Shown: positions 34,518 to 44,814, numbered from the stretch's first letter. The stretch: DNA of 64,000 nucleotides from Clostridiales bacterium (GCA_012839295.1 DUNO01000009.1:1-64000); one strand, 5' to 3'. Translations and numbers: made by a program. The notes: generated from the sequence alone by a model not told the origin.

Positions 34518-34851
34518 TTCATGACCCTTCTTCCTTATCCGTTTCATACATCTTTGCATTATATAGTTTCTATTATTATAATTCATTTTATAGAAAAAAT
34601 CCCATGAAATCAATGGGACTAAGCTTCTAATTATCGGTCATAATGTCCTATGCTCTGTATTATAACATTACTATTATTCCAAGGTAAATGGTTTTTTACA
34701 AATAAATTTTCACAGCTTTTTTCAAAAAATAGTGGTTTTTTTATACAAAATTATAGAGAGCCTTCCAATTGCCCTGCTTTTATCTGGAAATAGTTGAATT
34801 CCTGCTCCTGCATGGGTTAAAATAAGGTGTTAGAATGGAAGGAGTATCAGC

Positions 34852-35910
34852 ATGGCATACAATTATGAAGTAACCGTACCGTTTTTATTGGACTGGTTTG
34901 ATTATAACGCACGTATTTTACCCTGGAGGGAGAACCCTAAACCATATTATGTATGGATATCGGAAATTATGCTGCAGCAGACGAGGGTAGAGGCAGTGAA
35001 GGGTTATTTTGACCGGTTCATTGAAGCGCTTCCGGATGTGGAAGCACTGGCAAAGGTAGATGAGGAAAGGCTTCTCAAGCTATGGGAGGGCTTAGGGTAT
35101 TATAACCGGGTACGTAATATGCAAAAGGCAGCAATTAAGATTATGGAGGAATACCGTGGCGAGATCCCTGCAGACTACAAAAAACTGCTGGACTTACCCG
35201 GAATTGGCACCTATACCGCTGGGGCGGTTGCATCCATTGCATACCAGATTCCTGTCCCTGCGGTGGATGGAAATGTACTCCGTGTCACAAAACGGATGGC
35301 CTGCAGCTTTGATGACATCACGAAGGATTCCGTAAAGAAGGAATTGTGGCAGGAGCTCTATGATATCATGCCTCAGGACCGGCCAGGGGATTTCAACCAG
35401 TCCCTGATGGAGCTGGGTGCTACAGTCTGCCTGCCAAATGGCAAGCCCCTCTGCGATAAATGCCCTGTGATGCATTTATGTAAGGCTTTTAAGGAAGATA
35501 AAATAATGCAGATACCTGTAAAGCCGGTAAAAAAGGAGCGGAGGATAGAAGAGCGAACGATCCTTTTAATTGAATACCAGGATAAGTTTACCTTACATAA
35601 AAGGTTGGAGAGAGGGCTGCTAGCGGGACTTTGGGAGCTTCCAAGCCTTGATGCCAGGTTAAGGCCGGGGGAAACGGCAGAGAGACTTAAGGAAATGGGG
35701 GTGGAGCTTGCTGAGATAACTCCTTTGGGAGAAGCAAAGCATATTTTCTCCCACGTGGAATGGCATATGGTCGGATACCATGTACGGGCTGGCCGCCTGG
35801 ATTTATCCCGGATGGAAGAAAAGAAATTCATCCTTGCGGGCAAGGATGAAATTGATGAGAAATACAGCATCCCTAATGCATTTTCTTCCTATATAAAGCA
35901 GATACCTTAA
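34852..35910 (+). CDS. mutY: A/G-specific adenine glycosylase MutY
   Basis: This 352-residue base-excision enzyme removes adenine mispaired with 8-oxoguanine. Catalytic Glu is in EIMLQQTRVEAV (about residue 38). The helix-hairpin-helix is LPGIGTYTAGAVASIAY with VDGNVLRV after it (catalytic Asp). The iron-sulfur loop CLPNGKPLCDKCPVMHLC has four cysteines, with seven rather than six residues in the first gap. The C-terminal NUDIX-like domain starts near residue 235 (LLAGLWELPSL). AAGGAG precedes the start. It is a single gene. Confidence 0.95.
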   Translation: MAYNYEVTVPFLLDWFDYNARILPWRENPKPYYVWISEIMLQQTRVEAVKGYFDRFIEALPDVEALAKVDEERLLKLWEGLGYYNRVRNMQKAAIKIMEEYRGEIPADYKKLLDLPGIGTYTAGAVASIAYQIPVPAVDGNVLRVTKRMACSFDDITKDSVKKELWQELYDIMPQDRPGDFNQSLMELGATVCLPNGKPLCDKCPVMHLCKAFKEDKIMQIPVKPVKKERRIEERTILLIEYQDKFTLHKRLERGLLAGLWELPSLDARLRPGETAERLKEMGVELAEITPLGEAKHIFSHVEWHMVGYHVRAGRLDLSRMEEKKFILAGKDEIDEKYSIPNAFSSYIKQIP

Positions 35911-35956
35911 AAAGCCGATACTATAAAAAGTCGATACTATAAAAAAGCAGATACCA
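35892..35956 (+). repeat. 16-bp tandem repeat starting inside the mutY stop region
   Basis: Four units of about 16 bases (TATAAAGCAGATACCT, TAAAAAGCCGATACTA, TAAAAAGTCGATACTA and a 17-base variant) run head to tail. The first unit is the end of mutY, up to the stop codon. Confidence 0.7.
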
Positions 35957-36076
35957 TAGGAATTATAGAACGGATATTATAGAACGATAAAGAACAGGAA
36001 CAAGACATGCATATGTCGTATTTCTATGTTGCGAAGCCTTGCCCGCCCCGAAGCCTAAAAGAAAGGAAAGATAAAA

Positions 36077-36466
36077 ATGCTTAAACTAAATACAATCGGC
36101 CTATTTGTAAACGATATGGAAACAATGGTTTCTTTCTATCGGGATGTGATGGGCATGAAAACAGACTGGATGGGGGACGCAAATGCAGAATTGTGTTCCG
36201 GCGAAGTTCGGTTAATCATGTTCGGCAGGAAAGATTTTGAGGCAATGACATCAAGAAACTATACCTATCCGGGCGGATTAAACGGTACAGTAGAATTGGC
36301 CTTTGATGTTGCTAAATTTGCAGAAGTCGATACTGAGTATGCAAGAATCGTAAAAGCTGGAGCCACGCCGGTATTCCCTCCTACGGATGAACCGTGGGGA
36401 CAAAGGACAAGCTATGTTGCTGACCCGGATGGAAATTTAATTGAAATATCGTCTTTCACACATTGA
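36077..36466 (+). CDS. VOC family (glyoxalase-like) protein
   Basis: This 129-residue single VOC domain has LNTIGLFVNDMETMVSFYRDVMG at the start and SYVADPDGNLIEI at the end, with Glu in that last block as a likely metal ligand. Such proteins handle glyoxal-type adducts, antibiotics or aromatic compounds. A good GAAAGGAAAG site precedes the ATG. It stands alone, so the substrate is open. Confidence 0.88.
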   Translation: MLKLNTIGLFVNDMETMVSFYRDVMGMKTDWMGDANAELCSGEVRLIMFGRKDFEAMTSRNYTYPGGLNGTVELAFDVAKFAEVDTEYARIVKAGATPVFPPTDEPWGQRTSYVADPDGNLIEISSFTH

Positions 36467-36658
36467 CCAAATGAAGAAATGGCGTAGCTTTTACGCTGCG
36501 CCACACTTCCTTCAATAGTGTTTTACTAAGGACGGACGAAAGGCGGTTCTTTTGACGATTTCACAAAATTATTGTTTGTATTATAGGACAAATGTGCTAT
36601 GATAATAGAGGACTTGCTTGTATTTGAAATGTATTAAGTTGTTTGGAGTGTGAATAAA

Positions 36659-37162
36659 ATGAAAAAAGGCATATATTTATCCCTACTACTAATGATAGTC
36701 ATACTACTAACTGGCTGCGGTAAGGAAGAAGAGATGACTAGCTTTATACCAACCCAGCCTCCCACAAAGGAAGCAGATGTGACGGCTACAGCCGCTGCAG
36801 ATGCTGCAGATACAGACCAACAGGAGGATCCACAGACCTCACCTACACCCAAAGTAATTCGCATAGGGCAGACGACACCGAAGTATGTTAAGATGGATAA
36901 ATACGGTGCAACCCTTAATGTACGGTCAATTCCTTCCACCAGCGGGGAAGTGGTTGGTTTTCTGGTACATGCAGAGAAGATTCGGGTAGCAGAGATTGTA
37001 GACGGATGGGCAAGCTTTTTGTATAACGGCACCCTCTGCTATGTCAATGCGGATTATCTGGTAGATGAACAGCCGGAGTATTTGGAGCCACCGACACCGA
37101 CACCGACGCCAGTACCGAAGGCGGAGGCATCGGGTCAGGGAGCTACAAAGCCGGAGATTTAA
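36659..37162 (+). CDS. Lipoprotein with bacterial SH3-like domain
   Basis: This 167-residue protein has a signal peptide with lipobox LTGC (cysteine about residue 20), a Thr/Ala-rich linker, and an SH3b-like domain from about residue 68 to 130 (YGATLNVRSIPSTSGEVVGF). The C-terminus is Pro/Thr-rich (EPPTPTPTPVPK), a wall-spanning type. SH3b domains bind peptidoglycan. I chose the ATG at 36659 behind GGAG; the GTG nine bases earlier adds only three residues. Confidence 0.82.
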   Translation: MKKGIYLSLLLMIVILLTGCGKEEEMTSFIPTQPPTKEADVTATAAADAADTDQQEDPQTSPTPKVIRIGQTTPKYVKMDKYGATLNVRSIPSTSGEVVGFLVHAEKIRVAEIVDGWASFLYNGTLCYVNADYLVDEQPEYLEPPTPTPTPVPKAEASGQGATKPEI

Positions 37163-37208
37163 AGACCCATGGCCAGGATATGTCTAAAGCATCTAAAGCA
37201 GAGATGCC

Positions 37209-38096
37209 TTAGGATTTGGCTATAAACCCGAGAAATTTATGTAAGGAATCAGAGAGGAAGGCGGTTTTCGCATAGGAGAAGCCAACCTCTCTTTTATTGA
37301 CCGGGGTAGACAGGGGAATCTCGATTAAGGTACCCGCCCTGAGCTCATCCTCTACAAAGCCCTTTATTACACAGGCAACACCAAGGCTGGTTTTGGCAAA
37401 TTCAATCAATAAATCCATGGTACTGATTTCAAGGATCTGCTTAGGTTCAATGGAATTTTCACGGAAATACCCATCAATATATTTTCTTGATACATTTTCT
37501 TCATCCAAAAGCATAATATTTGCCACGGAAAAAATATTTGAAATATTATCCCGGAGCAGGAGGTTGTCCACGTAGGAGGGGGTAGCGACGAAAATATCCT
37601 CAATCTCACCAAGGGATATAAAATGAAAGGCCTCTTCATGCATGGGCTTTGCCACTAACCCGATATCCAGCGTATTGTTTTCCAGTTGTTTCAGCGTATG
37701 GGCAGAGGACTGGTTTTCAATTGTGATCTTTATATGCGGGTGATCCCTTACGAAGGCGTCCAGGTACGGAAGTAAAAGATACCTGCATAGGGTCGTGCTT
37801 GCACCGATCCGGAGATGTCCAATGCCAAGCTCATGGATCTGGCGGAGGTTCTCCTCGGCGCGCCTTAAGGTATCAAAGGCCAGATGGGTATGCTCATAAA
37901 GGAGCTTTCCCTCCTCTGTCAGCCTTACGCCCCGGGAACTGCGGATAAACAGGGTTGTCTGCAGGTTATCCTCCAGGCTCTGAACCGCTTTACTGACAGC
38001 AGGCTGGCTGATATAAAGCTGCTTTGCGGCATGGGAGATATTGCCCGCCTCTGCAACGGTGTTAAAAATATGGTATAAGGATAAATTATCTTCCAA
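37209..38096 (-). CDS. LysR family regulator divergent from leuB
   Basis: This 295-residue regulator has an N-terminal helix-turn-helix (NISHAAKQLYISQPAVSKAVQSLE, residues about 18-41) and a type 2 periplasmic-binding-like co-inducer domain. The start is TTG at 38096, placed eight bases after AAGGAGG; no ATG fits. It is transcribed away from leuB with 221 bases between, so it probably controls the leu genes, perhaps in response to isopropylmalate or a related intermediate. Confidence 0.88.
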   Translation of the reverse strand: MEDNLSLYHIFNTVAEAGNISHAAKQLYISQPAVSKAVQSLEDNLQTTLFIRSSRGVRLTEEGKLLYEHTHLAFDTLRRAEENLRQIHELGIGHLRIGASTTLCRYLLLPYLDAFVRDHPHIKITIENQSSAHTLKQLENNTLDIGLVAKPMHEEAFHFISLGEIEDIFVATPSYVDNLLLRDNISNIFSVANIMLLDEENVSRKYIDGYFRENSIEPKQILEISTMDLLIEFAKTSLGVACVIKGFVEDELRAGTLIEIPLSTPVNKREVGFSYAKTAFLSDSLHKFLGFIAKS

Positions 38097-38317
38097 TGGT
38101 CACACCTCCTTAAGCTATATAACATCAAGTTATATCAAACATTATTAATATGTATTATTATTATATCAAAACATATGTTAAAATAGCAACAAGAAAAAAA
38201 TTCAGTATTTATTAATGAAATTTAACAAATGAAATTTATCAATGGGATTTTGTTAATAAAGAAAATAAAAGAAATAAAAAATATGGATCATAAAGGGATA
38301 AAGGAGGATTTGGGTTC

Positions 38318-39400
38318 ATGAATTATAATATTGCGGTGATTCCCGGTGATGGAATCGGCCCGGAGATTGTTGCCGAAGCAAAAAAAATACTTAACAAGGT
38401 CGGCAGTAAATGCGGACACCAGTTCAATTATACTGAGGTTCTTATGGGAGGTGCATCCATTGACGCACATGGTGAGCCTTTGACAAAGGAAGCGCTGGAA
38501 ACAGCGAAAAAGAGTGATTCCGTTCTTTTAGGGGCAGTCGGCGGCAATGTTGGGCAGTCAAGCTGGTATACCCTGCCGCCCCACTTGAGGCCGGAGGCAG
38601 GGCTTCTTGCCATCAGGAAGGGCTTAAACTTATTTGCCAACATCCGGCCCGCAGTTCTGTTTGAGGAGCTGAAGGGTGCCTGTCCGTTAAAGGAAGAGAT
38701 CATTGGTGAAGGCTTTGATTTTGTTGTGATGAGGGAATTAACCGGGGGCCTATACTTTGGGGAGCGCAGTACCGTAGAGGAAAATGGGATCAGGAAGGCT
38801 ACGGATACCCTGGTATATGATGAAAATGAGATCCGCCGCATTGCAAAATGGGCATTTGAAATAGCAATGAAGAGGAATAAAAGGGTCTGTAGTGTTGATA
38901 AAGCCAATGTGCTGGATTCCTCCAGGCTATGGAGACAGGTGACAAAGGAAGTGGCAATGGATTACCCGGAGGTGGAGCTTACGGATATGCTGGTGGATAA
39001 CTGTGCCATGCAGCTTGTGAAAAACCCGGGACAGTTTGATGTTATCCTTACGGAGAATATGTTCGGAGACATCCTGTCCGACGAAGCCAGTGAGATTACC
39101 GGCTCCATCGGCATGCTGGCCTCCGCGAGCCTGGGCGACACAAAGCTGGGCTTATATGAACCAAGCCACGGCTCAGCACCGGATATTGCGGGCCAGAATA
39201 AAGCCAATCCCATTGCAACAGTCCTTTCAGCAGCCATGATGCTCCGTTATTCCTTTGATTTAAATGAAGAGGCGGAGCTGGTGGAAAAAGCGGTGAAGGC
39301 CGTATTGAAAAAGGGATACCGTACCATTGACATCATGTCGGAGGGCATGACCTTAGTCGGAACCAGGGAGATGGGAGACTTAATCGCCCAGGAAATATAA
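38318..39400 (+). CDS. leuB: 3-isopropylmalate dehydrogenase
   Basis: This 360-residue NAD-dependent enzyme catalyses oxidative decarboxylation of 3-isopropylmalate in leucine synthesis. [15 protein letters not shown] is at residues 6-20. The Arg-rich substrate loop lies in GLFANIRP- and [10 protein letters not shown]-type blocks; the metal aspartates are in [17 protein letters not shown]. The length is normal. AAAGGAGG precedes the start. It begins a three-gene set with leuC (65-base gap) and leuD; leuA is not in the window. Confidence 0.96.
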   Translation: MNYNIAVIPGDGIGPEIVAEAKKILNKVGSKCGHQFNYTEVLMGGASIDAHGEPLTKEALETAKKSDSVLLGAVGGNVGQSSWYTLPPHLRPEAGLLAIRKGLNLFANIRPAVLFEELKGACPLKEEIIGEGFDFVVMRELTGGLYFGERSTVEENGIRKATDTLVYDENEIRRIAKWAFEIAMKRNKRVCSVDKANVLDSSRLWRQVTKEVAMDYPEVELTDMLVDNCAMQLVKNPGQFDVILTENMFGDILSDEASEITGSIGMLASASLGDTKLGLYEPSHGSAPDIAGQNKANPIATVLSAAMMLRYSFDLNEEAELVEKAVKAVLKKGYRTIDIMSEGMTLVGTREMGDLIAQEI

Positions 39401-39465
39401 CCGGGTAATGGACCAAAAGAGAATTTATAGAATATTGAGAAGAGATGAATAAGGAGGAATCACCT

Positions 39466-40731
39466 ATGGGAATGACAATGACCCAGAAGATATTAGCGGC
39501 CCATGCCGGGTTGGAGCAGGTAAGCGCAGGCCAGTTGATCGAGGCCGACTTGGATCTGGTGCTCGGCAATGATGTTACCGCTCCGGTTGCAATCCATGAG
39601 ATGGAAAAGATGAAAATCAAGAAGGTTTTTGATAAAGACAAAATCGCCTTAGTCCCTGACCATTTTACACCCAATAAGGATATTAAATCCGCAGAGCATT
39701 GCAAATGCGTCCGTGAATTTGCCATGGACCAGGATATTACCAATTATTTTGAAATCGGCGAGATGGGCATTGAGCATGCCTTATTGCCGGAAAAAGGACT
39801 GGTAGTTGCCGGTGACGTGGTAATCGGTGCGGATTCCCACACCTGTACCTATGGAGCCTTAGGAGCATTTTCAACGGGAGTCGGAAGCACGGACATGGCG
39901 GCAGGGATGGCAACAGGCAAGGCCTGGTTTAAGGTTCCCTCTGCCCTTAAATTCGTACTGACGGGCAAGCCTGCCTCCTGGGTAAGCGGTAAGGATGTCA
40001 TTTTGCACATCATTGGTATGATTGGTGTGGACGGGGCTCTTTACAAATCCATGGAATTCGTGGGTGATGGTATCTCAAATTTAACCATGGATGACCGTTT
40101 CGCAATGGCGAATATGGCCATTGAAGCCGGTGCAAAGAATGGCATTTTCCCGGTGGATGAACTGGCGGTTCAGTACATGAAGGAGCATTCAACGAAGGAA
40201 TATAAGGTTTATGAGGCAGATGGGGACGCGAAATATGATGAGGTATATGAAATTGACTTATCCTCATTGAAGCTGACAGTAGCCTTCCCCCACCTTCCTG
40301 AGAATACACGTACCATCGATAAGGTTGGGGATATAAAGATTGACCAGGTTGTTATTGGCTCCTGTACCAATGGCCGTATTGATGACCTGAGGATTGCGGC
40401 GAAGGTCCTGGAGGGAAGAAGGGTCGCAAAGGGAGTCCGGGTTATTGTATTCCCTGCAACGCAGAATATTTATTTACAGGCGATGGAGGAGGGGCTGCTT
40501 GCAACCTTTATAAAGGCCGGAGCCGTTGTAAGTACACCAACCTGCGGCCCATGTCTTGGAGGCCATATGGGAATCCTGGCAGCAGGTGAAAGGGCCGTAG
40601 CAACAACAAACCGCAACTTCGTAGGCCGTATGGGCCATGTGGAGTCCGAGGTATATCTGGCAAGCCCGGCTGTTGCGGCAGCCAGTGCGGTGACAGGCAG
40701 GATCTCAGGGCCGGAAGAATTAGGATTATAG
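39466..40731 (+). CDS. leuC: 3-isopropylmalate dehydratase large subunit
   Basis: This 421-residue protein is the 4Fe-4S subunit that isomerises 2- to 3-isopropylmalate. Cluster cysteines are visible in [12 protein letters not shown] and in [33 protein letters not shown] is the signature. The length fits the shorter anaerobic/archaeal LeuC class. The internal ATG at 39466 follows AAGGAGG; the ATG at 39445 has no site. It pairs with LeuD downstream. Confidence 0.95.
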   Translation: MGMTMTQKILAAHAGLEQVSAGQLIEADLDLVLGNDVTAPVAIHEMEKMKIKKVFDKDKIALVPDHFTPNKDIKSAEHCKCVREFAMDQDITNYFEIGEMGIEHALLPEKGLVVAGDVVIGADSHTCTYGALGAFSTGVGSTDMAAGMATGKAWFKVPSALKFVLTGKPASWVSGKDVILHIIGMIGVDGALYKSMEFVGDGISNLTMDDRFAMANMAIEAGAKNGIFPVDELAVQYMKEHSTKEYKVYEADGDAKYDEVYEIDLSSLKLTVAFPHLPENTRTIDKVGDIKIDQVVIGSCTNGRIDDLRIAAKVLEGRRVAKGVRVIVFPATQNIYLQAMEEGLLATFIKAGAVVSTPTCGPCLGGHMGILAAGERAVATTNRNFVGRMGHVESEVYLASPAVAAASAVTGRISGPEELGL

Positions 40732-40861
40732 AATGGATGACAAGCCGTATGGTGCGGCAGAATGGAGGCAGGTTGAAAAAAGAACATTTTCAACCTTTAT
40801 ATTCAGGCCTATCCAATTTTGGGAATAGGTCATCAAAAAATCGAAAGGCGCGGGTGTTAAG

Positions 40862-41347
40862 ATGAAAGCTTTTGGTACAGTACACAAATATGGTGATAAT
40901 GTAGATACGGACGTAATTATTCCGGCACGTTATTTGAACTCCTCTGACCCTAAGGAGCTGGCAGCAAAATGTATGGTTGATATTGATAAGGATTTTGTAG
41001 ACCGTGTAAAGCCGGGCGATATTATGGTTGCAAATAAAAATTTTGGCTGTGGATCTTCCAGGGAGCATGCGCCCATTGCAATTAAGGCATCAGGCATCAG
41101 TTGTGTTATAGCGGAGACCTTCGCGCGGATCTTTTACCGCAATGCGATCAATATTGGCCTTCCCATCATTGAGTGTCCGGAGGCTGCCAGGGAGATCGAG
41201 GCGGGTGACCAGGTGGAGATTGATTTTGACAGCGGTATGATTTATGACAGGACGAAGGGAACCAGGTACCAGGGTCAGGCATTTCCGGAATTCATGCAAA
41301 AGATCATCAAAGCAGAAGGGCTGGTTAACTATATTAATAATCAGTAG
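40862..41347 (+). CDS. leuD: 3-isopropylmalate dehydratase small subunit
   Basis: This 161-residue swivel domain starts [19 protein letters not shown] and has [12 protein letters not shown], the family signature. It completes the LeuCD dehydratase. It is short, as expected for partners of the 420-residue LeuC class. The gene begins 130 bases after leuC, within the same transcription unit. Confidence 0.95.
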   Translation: MKAFGTVHKYGDNVDTDVIIPARYLNSSDPKELAAKCMVDIDKDFVDRVKPGDIMVANKNFGCGSSREHAPIAIKASGISCVIAETFARIFYRNAINIGLPIIECPEAAREIEAGDQVEIDFDSGMIYDRTKGTRYQGQAFPEFMQKIIKAEGLVNYINNQ

Positions 41348-41431
41348 GTGAATTTATCAGGTTTCTGAGTAACATTTTCTTTTGATTATCATACAGTGAA
41401 ATAGAACTTTCTATAGGCGATGGTAATTATT

Positions 41432-42691
41432 ATGAATGGTGCAAATGGTACAAATGGTACGATACGGTACGCAATACGGCCATATGATACTATATGGATG
41501 CTGGCACAGATATTTAATACTACAGTTGACTCAATTATAGAATTAAATCCAGGGATTGACCCAAGGAATCTTATGATAGGTCAGGTGATAACAATAAGGC
41601 CGGGATTGCAGTATTTCCCGTCATACTCTGATATCGAAGATGATTTTAATGACATGAATGAGTTCGATAATGTGGCCGACATTAATAATAGGAACGGAAC
41701 TAATACCAGGACTGACATGAATACTAGACCGGATATGAATACCCGGAACGGAATGAACACCGGAACGGATATGAACACCAGGACGGATATGAACACCCGG
41801 AACGGAATGAATATCGGGACGGATATGAACACCCGGAGCGGAATGAATATCGGGACGGATATGAACACCCGGAACGGAATGAATATCGGGACGGATATGA
41901 ACACCCGGAACGGAATGAATACTGGACCGGATATGAATACCCGGAACGGAATGAATATCGGAACTGACATGAACACCCGAAATGGAATGAACACCAGGAC
42001 TGACATGAACACCAGGACCGACACGAATACCGGAACTAACATAGGTACTAGGACCGGAACCAATACCGGAACCGATATGAACAACCCCGGCGATACCAAT
42101 GTATTTGATGGTATGGATGGCCGGGGTCTGAATGATGGAAGTAATGAGTATGATATGCTGGATCAGAATGTGGAGGAATTGGTCAGTGATTTCCGCAAAC
42201 TCTGGGAACAGCATGCTAATTGGACGGCGATGGTAATGTTGGGGATTACCCATGATTTACCGGAGACGGAGCTGATGGCCCAGAGGCTGTTGCGCAATCC
42301 TTTGGATTTTGCCGCCGCCATGCAGCCCTTCTTCGGTGATGAGGCCGCAAGGAATTTTGCTAATTTATTAACCCAGCATTTAATGCTGGCCGACGAATTA
42401 ATGCGTGCGGCGAAAGCGGGAGACAGCAATAGGGCAGCTGATGCGGACAGGAGATGGAGGCAGAATGCGGAGGACATGGCTGATTTTCTGGCAAGCATTA
42501 ATCCGGAGTGGCATGAGGATGACTGGGATGCCATGTTTGAAGAGCATCTGGATTTAATTAGTGCGAATATGGCCGACCTGCTCTCAGGAAATTATGAAGA
42601 GAGCATTAGGGGCTTTGATGACATAGGGGACCAGGCGCTTGAGATGGCTGATGCAATGTCGGATGGTATTATAATGCAATTTATGGATTAA
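41432..42691 (+). CDS. LysM protein with hexapeptide repeat region and helical C-terminal domain
   Basis: This 419-residue protein has a LysM domain (residues about 8-55; YDTIWMLAQIFNTTVDSI, LMIGQVITI). About 130 residues of near-perfect hexapeptides follow, alternating TDMNTR and NGMNIG/NGMNTG types. The C-terminal helical domain is about 170 residues (LWEQHANWTAMVML, NPLDFAAAMQPFFGDEAAR, RWRQNAEDMADFLASINPEW). LysM binds glycan of peptidoglycan or chitin. No signal peptide is seen, which suggests a spore-layer or envelope protein reached another way; this is inference. The ATG at 41432 fits AGGCGATGG better than 41420. Confidence 0.8.
   Translation: MNGANGTNGTIRYAIRPYDTIWMLAQIFNTTVDSIIELNPGIDPRNLMIGQVITIRPGLQYFPSYSDIEDDFNDMNEFDNVADINNRNGTNTRTDMNTRPDMNTRNGMNTGTDMNTRTDMNTRNGMNIGTDMNTRSGMNIGTDMNTRNGMNIGTDMNTRNGMNTGPDMNTRNGMNIGTDMNTRNGMNTRTDMNTRTDTNTGTNIGTRTGTNTGTDMNNPGDTNVFDGMDGRGLNDGSNEYDMLDQNVEELVSDFRKLWEQHANWTAMVMLGITHDLPETELMAQRLLRNPLDFAAAMQPFFGDEAARNFANLLTQHLMLADELMRAAKAGDSNRAADADRRWRQNAEDMADFLASINPEWHEDDWDAMFEEHLDLISANMADLLSGNYEESIRGFDDIGDQALEMADAMSDGIIMQFMD
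41690..42085 (+). repeat. In-frame tandem repeats of 18 and 36 bases
   Basis: Codons for hexapeptides such as GGAACGGAATGAATATCG / GACATGAACACCCG repeat with period 18 and a higher-order period of 36. All changes keep the frame, so length can vary without breaking the LysM protein. Confidence 0.85.
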
Positions 42692-42791
42692 AATCAAAAA
42701 TATAGCACGAATTTTTAAGATTCCTTCTGCAAACAATAATAGGGCAATATGATGATTTGCTGTATTAATAAGTGGAATGGAGGAAAAGAAC

Positions 42792-42971
42792 ATGGCTATA
42801 AGAAAGATGGATAAACCAAATGAAGGCGTAAAATGTGTGGTAAATACCTGTGAATATTATATGAATGGTGACCACTGTGCGGCAGAGCAGATCCAGGTGG
42901 AACCTAGAAATGCAAAGCATTCAGACCAAACAGACTGCTCAACCTTTATGTCAAAGGATAAGGCTTATTAA
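42792..42971 (+). CDS. DUF1540 protein
   Basis: This 59-residue protein has four cysteines in CVVNTCEYYMNGDHCAAEQI and a fifth in QTDCSTF, the usual DUF1540 layout, thought to bind metal. GGAGG lies just before the ATG at 42792; the upstream ATG overlaps that site. The family is common in spore-forming Clostridia; its role is not known. It ends before a strong bidirectional hairpin. Confidence 0.85.
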   Translation: MAIRKMDKPNEGVKCVVNTCEYYMNGDHCAAEQIQVEPRNAKHSDQTDCSTFMSKDKAY

Positions 42972-42977
42972 TTAAAT

Positions 42978-43048
42978 AAGTATAAGCTGTTTCAAGCTTC
43001 AGGCTTTTATGGTAAAACGCAAATAACTGAAGTATGAAACAGCTTATT
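42978..43048. terminator. Bidirectional terminator
   Basis: ATAAGCTGTTTCA and TGAAACAGCTTAT form a 13-bp outer stem, with CTTCAG/CTGAAG inside, between convergent genes. T-rich tracts follow on both strands (TTTTTATTTTTT on plus). Confidence 0.8.
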
Positions 43049-43049
43049 T

Positions 43050-44114
43050 TTATTTTTTAAACAGATGGATCGTCCCTTCGTCGTTGAGCTTAACAAGGAG
43101 TGTTGCCAAAATAGGAAGGATGAACAATCCCAGGACTCCCATCAGCTGGGCACCTACATACATTAATAATAGGGTGAGTAACGGATGAAGCCCGATCTGC
43201 TGCCCTACAATCCTTGGCTCAATCGTCTGGCGTACCGCCGTAATGATGATATATAGGACCAACATGCCGATTCCCAGCTTGGTATTGCCCAGGATGAAGG
43301 CAATAATTGACCAGGGTAATAATACGGCGCCGGTACCTAAGATTGGCAGGACATCAATAATTGCAACCACGATTCCGAATAAAAACGGGTTTGGGATACC
43401 AAGGATCCAAAAACCGACGGATAATTCCAGGAAGGTGATCGTAATAATTAAGGCATAGGCCCTGATAAATTTACCCAATGTCCCGATTCCGTTATCCTTA
43501 AGCCTTAATATCATTTCCCTGCGTTCACCGGTGAATTGGCGGACGATGAACCGGGTGATCTTATAATAGTCGATGGTAAAGAAGAAGGAGGCTACAATGG
43601 TAAATATTAATTTTATTAACAGGCTTGGAACCTGCCCTGCTAAACCATAAACAGCACCGCCTACGGTAGAGGAGGCAGTCGTTATGAATTTTGAAACAGA
43701 CTCACCGATGTTTGGCATAAAATCATCAAGGTAGCCCCTTATGCTAGGGAAATCATTTGATAAATCCGTGGTTACCTTCTCAAAAGCCGGTATGATGGTA
43801 TCATGGTACAGGGTCGGCAGACCATAAAATAGTGAGCTGATAAAATTGAAGACCTTTACGCCGATAAGGCTGGCCAGCAATCCTATGAGGCCATAAAAGG
43901 CAATGAGAATAAAAATAGAGACAAAAACCCGTTTAATACGGGTCTTTTTCTCTATTAAGTCAATTAATCCGCGAAAAGACACTGCAATGATCATACCAAC
44001 CACGAAAGGCATTAATAAGGGAAGACAGTATTTAATCCCTACATATACTAACAATAGTAAAAATACAAAATAAACAATATGAATAATAAATGCTTTCTGT
44101 TTTTCAAGATTCAT
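43050..44114 (-). CDS. AI-2E family transporter
   Basis: This 354-residue membrane protein has seven to eight hydrophobic segments. The family block is PNPFLFGIVVAIIDVLPILGTGAVLLPW (residues about 232-260), followed by IEPRIVGQQIGLHPLLTLLLMYVG. Members export small molecules or ions; B. subtilis YtvI belongs here and is sporulation-linked. The substrate cannot be assigned. It is read in the same direction as the DUF47-PiT pair upstream, with 53 bases between. Confidence 0.88.
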   Translation of the reverse strand: MNLEKQKAFIIHIVYFVFLLLLVYVGIKYCLPLLMPFVVGMIIAVSFRGLIDLIEKKTRIKRVFVSIFILIAFYGLIGLLASLIGVKVFNFISSLFYGLPTLYHDTIIPAFEKVTTDLSNDFPSIRGYLDDFMPNIGESVSKFITTASSTVGGAVYGLAGQVPSLLIKLIFTIVASFFFTIDYYKITRFIVRQFTGERREMILRLKDNGIGTLGKFIRAYALIITITFLELSVGFWILGIPNPFLFGIVVAIIDVLPILGTGAVLLPWSIIAFILGNTKLGIGMLVLYIIITAVRQTIEPRIVGQQIGLHPLLTLLLMYVGAQLMGVLGLFILPILATLLVKLNDEGTIHLFKK

Positions 44115-44167
44115 AATTAACCATGCCTTTCCTGACGGAACTTCTTTATAAAATAATTATCGGCTAG

Positions 44168-44791
44168 TTAGGAGTTCTTCATAACAATACTTTCAATAAT
44201 ATTAGCGACATCTTCGCAGTTATCACAACATTTTTCGAGGCGGTGGAGCACTTCGGTCCAGCACATCAATTCAATAGGATCCTTTGAAGTCTGGAACAGG
44301 TTACGCATGGTATCCACATACAATGCATCCCCTTCCTCTTCAAGACGGTTGATTTCGATAATTCTATCACGGAGCTTCTTGGAGGTTTTGAAGCTTTTGA
44401 ATTCACTTAAAGCCTCGTCCAGTGCTTTACAGCAGGAGACAATCAGCTTGGTGAAGTTAAGGACCTCGGGGCGGATGGTCTGGATATTGAACATGTCAAC
44501 GTAAATCAGGACATCCTCCACGGAGTCGGTTACATCATCAATTTCCTGAGTTAAGGAGGTGATATCCTCGCGTTCAATTGGAGGAAGGAATTCTTTTACA
44601 AGACGGTTCATGATATCATGCTTGGCAATATCCGCATTATGCTCAATTTCATGGGCTGCCTTCACCTTGTCCGTAATCTGGGTGGGATCAAAGTTAGTAA
44701 AGGTTTCATGTAAGGCCATTGCTAATTTGTAGGAATATTTTGAGAGGTCAGCAAAAGCATCAAAGTAATTATAATCATTCTTTCTCTTCAT
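44168..44791 (-). CDS. DUF47 (PhoU-like) phosphate transport accessory protein
   Basis: This 207-residue all-helical protein starts NYFDAFADLSKYSYKLA and has VKAAHEIEHNADIAKHDIMN (the E-x-x-x-D helices that bind metal) and a second EEEGDALYVD-like repeat. Proteins of this family sit next to PiT transporters and regulate or stabilise them, as here, where PiT is 23 bases upstream. GGAAGG precedes the start. Confidence 0.92.
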   Translation of the reverse strand: MKRKNDYNYFDAFADLSKYSYKLAMALHETFTNFDPTQITDKVKAAHEIEHNADIAKHDIMNRLVKEFLPPIEREDITSLTQEIDDVTDSVEDVLIYVDMFNIQTIRPEVLNFTKLIVSCCKALDEALSEFKSFKTSKKLRDRIIEINRLEEEGDALYVDTMRNLFQTSKDPIELMCWTEVLHRLEKCCDNCEDVANIIESIVMKNS

Positions 44792-44814
44792 TATGGTGGA
44801 CTTCCTTCCTTATA

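Noticed and set aside
38097-38317. T-box or riboswitch before leuB
   Set aside because: The 221-base divergent region is very AT-rich and has no GGTGG T-box core, no specifier stem and no terminator, so control by the LysR protein is the simpler reading.
41690-42085. Possible CRISPR-like array
   Set aside because: The units are contiguous with no spacers and keep the reading frame of the LysM protein, so they are protein repeats.
41581-42253. Two long antisense frames opposite the LysM gene repeats
   Set aside because: They are by-products of the 18-base periodic repeat, which stays open in several frames. They lack ribosome sites and normal composition.
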